A DNA stretch of 64,000 nucleotides from assembly GCA_035629075.1 (NCBI GenBank), contig DASPIK010000090.1:1-64000 (forward strand), in the 5' to 3' direction. The translations under genes were made by a program, and so were the position numbers. Source of the DNA: JAEZPW01 sp035629075 (GTDB taxonomy: Bacteria > Acidobacteriota > Terriglobia > Terriglobales > Acidobacteriaceae). Below are positions 51,926-59,465 of the stretch, piece after piece (position 1 is the stretch's first letter; each line of letters starts with the position of its first letter). Under the pieces are notes generated by a model. The model searched no databases, had not been told where the DNA came from, and worked only from the letters and a program-made list of their open reading frames with translations.

Positions 51926-53260
51926 TTATTTCCTTCTCCGTAGCTCGACCGGGTCGTGCCCCATAACGAAGTTGACTGTCGCGCGGGCATCAGCATGTTG
52001 CTGAAGCGCAATAGCAAGCGTGTTCTCGGCCTGCACGAGCGCATTCTGTGCGTCTGTGACGTCGAGGATGGTCGCAGCGCCGTAGTTGTAGTTCGCCTGA
52101 GTCATGTCCAATGCCTTGCGGGCCTGCTCGACGTTGAGTTGCGCCGCCGAAATCAGCCTTCCGGCTACGTTCAGCTTGACGAGCGCATCCATCGCCTGCA
52201 ATCGGACCTGGTTCTGGAGAGCGATTTTGTCCTGTTTCGCTTTTCCGACTTCTGCCTCGGCCTGCGCCACTCGTCCCGCCGTGCGCTTTCCGTCAAATAT
52301 CGGGAACTTGATCGAGATTGCAGTCGACCACTTCGTGAAATCGCGATCCAGGAAGTTCTCCGGTTTCCGGGTCGAGCGACCGTAGCTTCCAACAAAATCC
52401 ACGCTTGGCTTAGACTCCGCTTTGGCTACGCCCACGAGTTGCTGGCGAACGCTTTCAGTCAGTTCGGCAACTTCCAAATCCGGACGGTTGGCCATCGCCT
52501 CACGCAGCACGTCCTCAAGTAGAAAGTCGGCTGGAACGTATTGCAGCGTATCGGAGGGAGTGATGGGCGTATCCATCGGACGAAGCATCAGCGCGTTCAA
52601 TTGTGCGCGAGCGAGGTCGACGCCACCTTCCACACGTGTCACTTCAGCACGTTGGTTCTCGACGTCGACCTGTGATCGCAGCACTTCCAGTTCAGTGGCA
52701 ACTCCAGCTTCCCGACGGTTGCGCGTGATCTCCAGATGCTTTTCTTTGCGTTCGAGCGCGTTCCGCTGGACACGGACTTGCTCCGTTGCATAGAGCAGTG
52801 CGTTGTAAGCCTTCACGGTTTCCAGTGCGATTTCCTGCTGCGCGCGCCGAAGGTCTGCGCCACCAAGGGTTCGCGCCAGGCGCGCTGCTCGAATGGCCTT
52901 TCCTACCTTGAAGCTGTAGAGAGTCTGGCGGACGTCGATCCCGCCCTCCCACATGTTCGAGGCGACCGGTTTCATCAGATCGCGCAACTCGGCCGGGAAC
53001 GAATCAAAACTGCTGCTATTCAGAAGCGACGGATCGTTGTATCGAAACATCGTTCCGCGAGTCGATATATCGGGTAATGCGTTTGACCTTTCCTCGGTTA
53101 TGCGGCCGTCGAGCAGTTTCAACTGCTGACGCGTTCTCAACACTCCCGGATTTGCATTTAGTGCGGCAGCTACGGCTTCCGCGCGCGACAGCACCTCCGC
53201 CCGGAGCTGCCCAATGTTCAGCAGTACGATGATAAAAAGAAAGAAGTACTTCAGTTTCAT
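51926..53260 (-). CDS. TolC-family outer-membrane efflux protein
   Basis: About 444 residues with a signal peptide (residues 1-22, 'FLFIIVLLNIGQLRA'). Two long repeats of coiled-coil helices and strands, with 'LETVKAYNALLYATEQVRV' and 'YNYGAATILDVTDAQNALVQAENTLAIALQQH', define the family. It forms the trimeric exit duct for the RND system. The start ATG 53260 overlaps the TetR stop by four bases (ATGA). The order TetR-TolC-adaptor-permease on one strand is a complete efflux operon. Confidence 0.93.
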   Translation of the reverse strand: MKLKYFFLFIIVLLNIGQLRAEVLSRAEAVAAALNANPGVLRTRQQLKLLDGRITEERSNALPDISTRGTMFRYNDPSLLNSSSFDSFPAELRDLMKPVASNMWEGGIDVRQTLYSFKVGKAIRAARLARTLGGADLRRAQQEIALETVKAYNALLYATEQVRVQRNALERKEKHLEITRNRREAGVATELEVLRSQVDVENQRAEVTRVEGGVDLARAQLNALMLRPMDTPITPSDTLQYVPADFLLEDVLREAMANRPDLEVAELTESVRQQLVGVAKAESKPSVDFVGSYGRSTRKPENFLDRDFTKWSTAISIKFPIFDGKRTAGRVAQAEAEVGKAKQDKIALQNQVRLQAMDALVKLNVAGRLISAAQLNVEQARKALDMTQANYNYGAATILDVTDAQNALVQAENTLAIALQQHADARATVNFVMGHDPVELRRRK

Positions 53261-53856
53261 GCCTGTATCCCTGTTGTCACGGGTGACCACCCGTCGAAGA
53301 CGGTATCGATAATGGAATTAGCCAAGCTTCGTGTTAGCTTTGGCCGGCCCATTACGAGGTAATTTGAAAGGGCCTCGGCTAGTGCACCCATGAGCACTAG
53401 CATTCGCACTTCAGTGTCTCCCTGCCGAATCTCACCTTTTGCAGCTGCATCATTTGCCGCTTCTGCGATTCGTCGGATACCCTCGTTGTAGAAGTCGTGC
53501 ACATCACTCCGAAACGGGAACGTCGTCGCCCACACGATGCTGAAAATGAAACGCCACAACTGGGGTCGCCGCGTCGCGTCCTCGAAGATGATTTCAGCGA
53601 ACTTGTAGTACTTTTCGCGGAGCGGTCCAGGCGTGCTCAGGGCAGCGTCCACAGGATCCGTCAGCTCGTGCAGGGTGTTGCGCACCAGTTCGCGGTAAAC
53701 GCCTTCTTTGCTTTTGTAAAAGTAGTAGAGAGTCGGCTTCGTAATGCCGGCCAGTTCACAGATCTCCCGAGTCGATGTTGCCTCGTAACCCTTCTCCGAG
53801 AACAACTGAAGAGCTGCATCCAGGATCCGACGCGAACTGTTCGGTTCATTGTTCAT
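53257..53856 (-). CDS. TetR/AcrR-family transcriptional repressor of the efflux operon
   Basis: A 199-residue regulator. The N-terminal DNA-binding domain is typical: 'RRILDAALQLFSEKGYEATSTREICELAGITKPTLYYFYKSKEGVYREL'-type pattern in residues 8-60 (given here in parts: 'YEATSTREICELAG' and 'TKPTLYYFYKSKE'). The C-terminal 140 residues are the ligand/dimer domain, without a clear ligand. It is the first gene of the efflux operon, four-base overlap with the TolC gene, so it is likely autoregulated. Candidate operators lie at 53883-53931. Confidence 0.93.
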   Translation of the reverse strand: MNNEPNSSRRILDAALQLFSEKGYEATSTREICELAGITKPTLYYFYKSKEGVYRELVRNTLHELTDPVDAALSTPGPLREKYYKFAEIIFEDATRRPQLWRFIFSIVWATTFPFRSDVHDFYNEGIRRIAEAANDAAAKGEIRQGDTEVRMLVLMGALAEALSNYLVMGRPKLTRSLANSIIDTVFDGWSPVTTGIQA

Positions 53857-53882
53857 GGTTGCACTAGTAGTATACGTGTATT

Positions 53883-53931
53883 GACCGGTAGGTATAGAAA
53901 AGCACGTGCCTACTATACCGACCGGTAGGTA
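53883..53931. promoter_or_regulatory. candidate TetR operators upstream of the efflux operon
   Basis: GACCGGTAGGTA occurs twice, at 53883-53894 and 53920-53931, 37 bases apart. Between them GGTATAG (53891-53897) and CTATACC (53913-53919) form an inverted pair. The block begins 27 bases before the TetR start, so it covers its promoter. Repeats of this kind at the start of a TetR-led operon are usually where the repressor binds. Confidence 0.7.
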
Positions 53932-54121
53932 GGAACGTCAATGGTTTAGCTTCAGGTTAGAAATACAGGACAGAGTGGCGATCGGGCGCCCAAGCTTGGC
54001 GTCTTTCAGGCCCACGAGGCATACCCAGTTGCGGCAGGGATCACGGGAGAAGAGGGAGGGTAAGGTAGCTATCTCGGGTGCAATTGAACTTAGGTGCCGT
54101 TTTCCAGCGCCGGTTCCTGTT

Positions 54122-54463
54122 TCAGGGTTCCCGGTTGCTATTTCCTGGCATGGCTTTGCGCTGGAGGCGATCGACGATTTCGGCGGTCTGGTCGTGCAGC
54201 ATGCGTGTCTGCTCACGTACCTGCGTGACCAGCTCTTGCATTCGCCGGAACTCCTCGCGAGAGTTGCTGCGGCTGGGCTGTCGTGTCGATTGCCCACGCA
54301 GCCACGCATTCAACTCATCGGGAAATGCCAAGACAATCTGCTTATGTTTGGGTTTGGGACGCCGCACCGGGAGCCCCAATTCCCGTTCCCATCTCTGGAC
54401 GGTTCGAACTCCTTTGCCCAGATGGGCCGCAATTTCTTTCCAAGACGTCAACACAGCTGCCAC
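54122..54463 (-). CDS. small HTH protein with coiled coil, acidobacterial type
   Basis: A 113-residue protein. Residues 5-40 are a MerR/excisionase-like helix-turn-helix, 'LTSWKEIAAHLGKGVRTVQRWER', followed by a basic linker; residues about 70-105 are a coiled coil with 'RRMQELVTQVREQTRMLHDQTAEIVDRL'-type heptads. The same HTH opening normally sits in front of TPR or kinase-like domains in large acidobacterial proteins; here it stands alone. It is likely a DNA-binding dimer. It is convergent with nothing and lies between the efflux regulator and a PAS gene. Confidence 0.82.
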   Translation of the reverse strand: MAAVLTSWKEIAAHLGKGVRTVQRWERELGLPVRRPKPKHKQIVLAFPDELNAWLRGQSTRQPSRSNSREEFRRMQELVTQVREQTRMLHDQTAEIVDRLQRKAMPGNSNREP

Positions 54464-54658
54464 ACTGGTCTCCCGACGCCGTATATAACCCCGATCAACG
54501 CTGCTCGTATAAGAGTCTGCGCTTTGCTCTAGAGTAGATCAGCTCAGTCTTGAGATGCGGTCTCACTAGCGTGGCAGATGCTCAATGGCCGATTGCATCT
54601 TAGAAAAATCAGCCCCCGGCTAGCCAGATATTCCAATTGGGTTGCGGACTGTTGAGAC

Positions 54659-55735
54659 ATGGACAAGACGCATGTGATATCCAAAGAGGATTCTCTGCAA
54701 GCGCCCACTATCAGCAGTGAACCGCCGGCTCAGGAACTCCGATTGCTCCGCTCGCAATTCAGTTCTCTTCTCGAAATGTTGCAGTCGGCGATCATCACCC
54801 TTGACACAACAGACGTCATTACTGGATGCAATGACGCCGCTGTTGCTTTGTGGGGAATTTCCGGCGCTAACTTGGTTGGAAGCAAGCTCCAAACAACCGA
54901 GCTTGTGAGGCGCTGCCCGGAGCTGCTTGCTGGCCTTGAGGCAAACCGGGACAGTTCGACCCAGCCGGCGCGGTTTCGATGCAGCATCGAATGCGACGGC
55001 GAGAACCAGTTGATCGAAGTGGGCGTACAGCACCTTTTGTCGAGTACGGGCGAGCAGATCGGAACGGCTCTTCGCCTCCAAACCATCGGTACTGAATCGG
55101 AACTCCAACGTCCCGTTGAGCAATCGTCGTGCGGGAGCGACTGCGAAGCGATGAGAACAGCCGACGAGGAGTCGCTGTGTATTAGCGAAGAGCTCCAGGC
55201 AACAAACGAAGAACTAGAGGCGACAAGCCGAGAGCTCGAGTCCCTCAGCGAGAAGCTGTTAGCGCTCAACAACAGGCTCGAAGCGCACAGCCGCGAACTG
55301 AAGTTGGCATCCCCCTATGCTGACATGTTCATGGACATGCCGTGGCCGGTAGTGCTGATCGACAGCGACGAGAGGATTAAGTTCTGCAACCCTGCAGCAC
55401 TCAGAAGCCTCGACTTGGGGGAATCCTCAGCCTTAGGTATCGGCATAGATCGACTTTCCGTCAGCAACCGTTTTCGCGAGGGTCTGTTAAAAGGCTGTCG
55501 CGCCGCCCTAGCGGAAGGCAAGTCGATGACGTTGCGAAGCAGCGAGTTCAAACTGCCGCGAAGTACGCCTGTATTCGACGTCTTCTTCAGCCCAGTGTCA
55601 CATGAAAACAGCCACAATTCCGGCGTGTTAGTCGTCTTTGGGTCCACTACGGCTGACTTATTCCGTGGCCCGATCCGGACGAACGATATGATCGAAAACG
55701 GCCAGCGTAGGCCGCCTCTGCGGCGCGTTGCGTAG
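54659..55735 (+). CDS. PAS-domain protein without an output domain
   Basis: A 358-residue protein. Two PAS-like parts (about 30-130 and 220-330) flank a coiled coil whose 'EELQATNEELEATSRELES' heptads are the hallmark of CheB-CheR-PAS fusion proteins. There is no kinase, methyltransferase or DNA-binding domain. The second PAS keeps 'VVLIDSDERIKFCNPAALRSL'. It looks like the middle of a larger signalling protein that became independent. ATG 54659 stands 195 bases from the HTH gene. The RsbW-like gene at 56048 follows on the same strand and could be a partner. Confidence 0.82.
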   Translation: MDKTHVISKEDSLQAPTISSEPPAQELRLLRSQFSSLLEMLQSAIITLDTTDVITGCNDAAVALWGISGANLVGSKLQTTELVRRCPELLAGLEANRDSSTQPARFRCSIECDGENQLIEVGVQHLLSSTGEQIGTALRLQTIGTESELQRPVEQSSCGSDCEAMRTADEESLCISEELQATNEELEATSRELESLSEKLLALNNRLEAHSRELKLASPYADMFMDMPWPVVLIDSDERIKFCNPAALRSLDLGESSALGIGIDRLSVSNRFREGLLKGCRAALAEGKSMTLRSSEFKLPRSTPVFDVFFSPVSHENSHNSGVLVVFGSTTADLFRGPIRTNDMIENGQRRPPLRRVA

Positions 55736-56047
55736 CCGGCTTCATCCCGCGCCAAAGTCGCTGTAGCTCGAGTCGTGTTTTGTGCAACGGCTTGGTGCTT
55801 CCCCAACCGAACAGCCCAACCTCCCTACGTCATGCAGCACGAATACGGTTCGATAGCTTCGGCCGCTAATAATGGGAATGAGGATGCGCCGAGATGACCT
55901 CTGGTAGGTTTGGGGCGGCGAATGACTGGTGCTTACCCGCGCGCGACCGTTCTGTTGTGCATGGAACTCGCGCCAGCAAAACTGCATCTGTAATCGTGCT
56001 AGGTGACTAGCAACTGAGGCTGTACCATCCTTACTGGAGGAACGCTT
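55736..56047. other. 312-base gap between the PAS gene and the RsbW-like gene
   Basis: It ends with the ribosome site CTGGAGGAAC before ATG 56048. I see no gene or clear hairpin. It probably holds the promoter of the RsbW-like gene. Confidence 0.5.
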
Positions 56048-56542
56048 ATGGCGGTATCGGCTGACGAAGCTTTCGACCTGCAACGCTACTTGCCGAGCGC
56101 TTTCCCGCACCGTCTGCAGTTCGAACTCTCAGCGAAGGTGGAAGCCATAAATCCTGCGGTCGATAACGCCATGTGTTTCGCCGGCGAGCACGGGTGTGCG
56201 GGTGAGTGTGATTTCGAAGTGCGCCTCGCACTGCAAGAAGCTCTGGCAAACGCTGTCGTTCACGGATGTCAGTGCGATGGGGAACGGTCAGTACATTGCC
56301 TGATCGCATGCGGAGACTCTCAGGTACTGCTTATCGTCCGTGATCCAGGAGAAGGCTTCGATGTCAGCGGAGTTCCTTCGCCAACCGAGGGTCACAGGCT
56401 TTTCGAGTCTCACGGCCGGGGCATTGAGCTTATTCGCCGTCTCATGGATGAAGTCTACTTTGAGCGCGGCGGCACCGAGATACATATGGTCAAGAGATGC
56501 CCGTCGACGCAGCGCGAGAATCTAGTTCTCGTGGACGAGTAG
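56048..56542 (+). CDS. RsbW-like anti-sigma/switch serine kinase
   Basis: A 164-residue GHKL ATPase of the anti-sigma kinase type: N box 'ALQEALANAVVHG', G1 'VRDPGEGFD', G2 'HGRGIELIRRLMDEVYF'. 'FEVRLALQEALANAVVHG' is close to RsbW. It has no sigma-factor or anti-anti-sigma gene next to it. GGAGG is eight bases before ATG 56048. It follows the PAS gene, so the two may form a sensor-kinase pair. The target sigma factor or STAS partner is not in the window. Confidence 0.9.
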   Translation: MAVSADEAFDLQRYLPSAFPHRLQFELSAKVEAINPAVDNAMCFAGEHGCAGECDFEVRLALQEALANAVVHGCQCDGERSVHCLIACGDSQVLLIVRDPGEGFDVSGVPSPTEGHRLFESHGRGIELIRRLMDEVYFERGGTEIHMVKRCPSTQRENLVLVDE

Positions 56543-56575
56543 TTGCGAGCACCTATCAACCCAGTATGTCCCAGA

Positions 56576-57067
56576 TCACTTCGAGAGTCCCAGTTCCGAG
56601 TGAATTCTGGCTACGATAGTGTCCGGGGGCGCTGCGACGTCGATGACCAAGACGTCCCCGCTGGGTTCCTCCAGGGCGTCGAATTGACTATCCAGCAGAT
56701 TGAGACCAGCAAAGTGCCCTGTTCGCCCGGCGAGACGGGAGGCTATGAGTGAATACGACCCTCGCAGGTACACAAGTCTGACCTGCCGATCGATTCGTAG
56801 CATGTCACGGTATCTCTGCTTCAGCGCGGAACACGCCAGCACAACATCTTCGTTCTGGCTAATCCAATGACGTATGGCTTCCTGCAACGCTCGTAGCCAC
56901 GGAGCACGGTCTTCATCGTTGAGCACTATGCCTTCTCGCATTTTGGCGATGTTCTGCCGTGAGTGGAAGCTGTCCCCATCCACAAACTTTCAACCCAGCG
57001 ACGCAGCTAAAAGTTTGCCAACGGTACTCTTTCCCGATCCCGCAACGCCCATCAGCACTAGGACCAT
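56576..57067 (-). pseudogene. gntK: gluconokinase with one in-frame TGA at a usual Trp position
   Basis: Read through the stop, the minus strand codes for a complete 163-residue gluconokinase, the ATP-dependent enzyme that makes 6-phosphogluconate. From ATG 57067: 'VLMGVAGSGKSTVGKLLA' is the P-loop; then codon 26 is TGA (56990-56992) where relatives have 'LGWxFxDGD'; the rest, from 'KFVDGDSFHSRQNIAKM' to the end, is in frame and intact. So one base (TGG to TGA) breaks the gene. Restart at GTG 56983 would lose the ATP site. Either a recent nonsense mutation, an error of sequencing, or readthrough. All other genes here use TGG for Trp. Confidence 0.85.
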
Positions 57068-57122
57068 CTACTGCCCCACTCGAACAGAACAGATGCGCAC
57101 GAGTGGGTCTATACTGCCACGC

Positions 57123-57704
57123 ATGAGTGCAGAGGAAGTCGAGATCAAGTTTGCCGTTCTTGACGTCGAGACTCTCAGGCTGAAACTGTTGCGATGCGGT
57201 TTCAGGGAGCAGACGCCGCGGACTCACGAGATGAACACCTTGTACGATACGCCGGAACAGGAACTCCGAAGCCGTGGTGAACTTTTGCGGATCCGCAAGT
57301 ACGGCAGGGATTGGATTCTGACTCATAAGTCGAAAGGCAGTGATCAGCGACACAAAACGAGACGTGAAATCGAGACCCATTTTAGTGACGGAGAGAATCT
57401 TGATGCCATCTTTCGTGCGCTCGGATTCCAGCCGACATTCCGCTATGAAAAGTTTCGCGCCGAGTGGAGCGATGGCCAGGGGCACGTGGTCGTGGATGAA
57501 ACGCCAATCGGGAACTTCGCAGAAATAGAGGGTCCACCCGACTGGATTGATGCCATTGCCGCTAACATCGGGGTCACCGAGCCTGAATACATAACCAAAA
57601 ACTACGCAGTCCTGTTTGGCGAGTGGAAGCACCGCACCGGAAGCGACGCTCCAGACATGACTTGGGACGCGATTGGCGCAAGTCGCCCCCGCCCGCTGAC
57701 CTGA
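57123..57704 (+). CDS. CYTH-domain protein (class IV adenylate cyclase/thiamine triphosphatase-like)
   Basis: A 193-residue CYTH protein. The signature ExExK is 'VEIK' preceded by Glu (EEVEIKF, residues 4-10); then 'NTLYDTPEQELRSRGELLRIRKY' and 'THKSKG', 'RREIETHF', 'EIEGPPDWID' give the acidic/basic pairs of the tunnel. The family hydrolyses triphosphates or makes cAMP; function here unknown. ATG 57123 has no clear ribosome site, so the start is less certain. It partly faces the broken gluconokinase gene on the other strand. Confidence 0.9.
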   Translation: MSAEEVEIKFAVLDVETLRLKLLRCGFREQTPRTHEMNTLYDTPEQELRSRGELLRIRKYGRDWILTHKSKGSDQRHKTRREIETHFSDGENLDAIFRALGFQPTFRYEKFRAEWSDGQGHVVVDETPIGNFAEIEGPPDWIDAIAANIGVTEPEYITKNYAVLFGEWKHRTGSDAPDMTWDAIGASRPRPLT

Positions 57705-57763
57705 ACGCACAGCCACGCGGGTGTTAACCAGCGTGGCTGTGCTACTACGATTGCCCGGATTGA

Positions 57764-58723
57764 TCACTGATAGTAGTTGCGCACCCAGCGGTGTTTTCGA
57801 GCAGCAGCGAGCATTAACGCCGGCAGGGGGCCAGCATCGGACACCTTCGCGTTTGAGGCTACATGTTCCGGGCTTCGCATTCCGGGAATCACTGTTGAAA
57901 CGGCGGCATCACTGAGGCAGAACCGAAGAGCGATTCCCGGTAATTCCTCGGTCCTAATGCCGAGGCTTGCCGTGAGTTGCTGTACGCGTTCCCAGCTTTC
58001 CTGCTTGCGGTCGCCCCTGAAGTAGAAGTTTCGAAAATCGCCGTCTGGAAATATTGTGTCAGGCCGCACCTTTCCGGTAAGGCTTCCTTCGTCAAACGGC
58101 ACACGCGCGAGCACGCCGATGTTCTGCTCAAGACAGTACGGGAACAATTCATCCTCGGGTGACTGATCGAACAGGTTGTAGATGACCTGCACGGTATCAA
58201 CCAAGCCACTACCAAGAGCTTTGAGCGAGTCGGTCGGCGTATGCTCACCGAGTGAAACGCCGATGTAGCGAACCTTGCCGGACGACTTCATCTGGCTTAC
58301 CGTCTCAATCCACTCTTCATCGCCAGCCCAACCATCGGTCCAGACGTGGAACTGGTACAAGTCGACGGCATCCCGCCCCAAGTTGCGGAGCGTTTCGTCC
58401 AGGGACGACAAAACGTACTCCTTCGGGAATACTTCTCGAATGGACCCCTTCGCGGGCCAGATGCGGTTGCGAGGCGGCACCTTGCTCGCAATCACGACGT
58501 CGTCGGCCACAGCAAAGGCCTTTCCGATCAATCGCTCGCTGTGACCATCTCCGTATGCAAGCGCGGTGTCGTAAAAGTTTATGCCGTTATCGCGTGCAGT
58601 TCTTAATGCGCGTAACGCGGCCTGATCTTCACCGCCAAGCCATTGCTTGCCACCGATGCCCCAAGCTCCAAAACCAATCTCACTTACGTTGAGTGCGGTA
58701 CGTCCAAGTTTGCGATATCGCAT
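57764..58723 (-). CDS. aldo/keto reductase
   Basis: A 319-residue AKR of the YajO/YghZ-like group. The tetrad is visible: Asp52-Tyr57 in 'FYDTALAYGDG', Lys in 'VVIASKVPP', and His in 'YQFHVWTDG'. It reduces carbonyls with NAD(P)H in the cytoplasm. 'RTALNVSEIGFGAWGIGGKQW' is the usual start. ATG 58723. It converges on the CYTH gene, 59 bases between. Substrate unknown. Confidence 0.93.
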   Translation of the reverse strand: MRYRKLGRTALNVSEIGFGAWGIGGKQWLGGEDQAALRALRTARDNGINFYDTALAYGDGHSERLIGKAFAVADDVVIASKVPPRNRIWPAKGSIREVFPKEYVLSSLDETLRNLGRDAVDLYQFHVWTDGWAGDEEWIETVSQMKSSGKVRYIGVSLGEHTPTDSLKALGSGLVDTVQVIYNLFDQSPEDELFPYCLEQNIGVLARVPFDEGSLTGKVRPDTIFPDGDFRNFYFRGDRKQESWERVQQLTASLGIRTEELPGIALRFCLSDAAVSTVIPGMRSPEHVASNAKVSDAGPLPALMLAAARKHRWVRNYYQ

Positions 58724-58871
58724 GCCTCGTCCTTACGTTCTTCCAGGCGATTGTAATTCGTGGTACGTGTGGACAGTCCAACGCTTTAGGGCGATGTGGC
58801 CTTGCAATCGATCGAGGCATATGTGGACCTGAATCAAATTGAAGCAAAGCGGGGTTCGTTCTATTCCGCCG

Positions 58872-59318
58872 TCATGCCGCTTTCGTGGCTTTACGGGCGC
58901 GCTCATAGCCGACTGTACCGTAGTAGAGTGCGCGATCGAAGAACTGCTCAACGAGTTGCATTAGTTCGAGTTCCCCAAGCAACTGCATGGCACCATCAAC
59001 GGTGGCGTTCGTCTGCAGGTAGTGCACAAGATTTTCTTTCGTGATGACCAGTGCCCAAACAAAGTCGCTGATACGAATTCCTTCTTCCGAGCGATGCTGG
59101 CCAATCGAGATGTAGTGATGCTCGATCTCACTTTCCGTCTTCGTGAGCAACCACTCTCCAAGGTGTGCGTAAATCTCGTAGGATTGCTGCCTTAATTCTT
59201 CGGGCGGGATCTTCAGGTAGTCGAGAGTGCGCTGCGAGGTTCGAATCTTTTCAGTCAGGGTAGTTGCCAGTTGGTCGGAATGGGCCTCAATGAGACGAAC
59301 GAGCCTGGTCGCCAGCAT
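58872..59318 (-). CDS. helical protein resembling the RsbRD N-terminal domain
   Basis: A 148-residue all-helical protein, no signal peptide or membrane segment. 'RLIEAHSDQLATTLTEKIR', 'PPEELRQQSYEIYAHLGEWL' and 'RISDFVWALVITKENLVHYLQ' fit the RsbRD-type N-terminal sensor fold seen in the helical part of RsbR proteins, here without a STAS domain. ATG 59318 has GGAGG nearby; the longer frame to 59393 is not used. It may be a stand-alone sensor; the link to the stressosome is inference. Confidence 0.7.
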   Translation of the reverse strand: MLATRLVRLIEAHSDQLATTLTEKIRTSQRTLDYLKIPPEELRQQSYEIYAHLGEWLLTKTESEIEHHYISIGQHRSEEGIRISDFVWALVITKENLVHYLQTNATVDGAMQLLGELELMQLVEQFFDRALYYGTVGYERARKATKAA

Positions 59319-59419
59319 GATCTCGCCTCCACGTACAAGTGGATGCAAAGAACGGCATGGGCGGATGCGCAACTCAAATTTGCAGTCGCGCACGTAGGTG
59401 AATGCTCCAATTTGGAACG

Positions 59420-59449
59420 AAAAAAATAGCCCGTCCGTTTGGACGGGCT
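59420..59449 (-). terminator. rho-independent terminator downstream of secA
   Basis: AGCCCGTCC and GGACGGGCT form a nine-base stem with loop GTTT; on the minus strand the stem is followed by ATTTTTTCG. It is 17 bases after the secA stop codon. Confidence 0.9.
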
Positions 59450-59465
59450 GCTGACAAACCTGAGT

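Noticed and set aside
53938..54309. 123-residue minus-strand frame near the small HTH gene
   Set aside because: No recognisable pattern, and the HTH frame explains the same DNA.
56990..56992. TGA in gluconokinase as a selenocysteine or a reassigned Trp codon
   Set aside because: The position is a non-catalytic Trp in relatives, no SECIS-like stem is evident just after it, and all other genes use TGG for Trp and TGA as stop.
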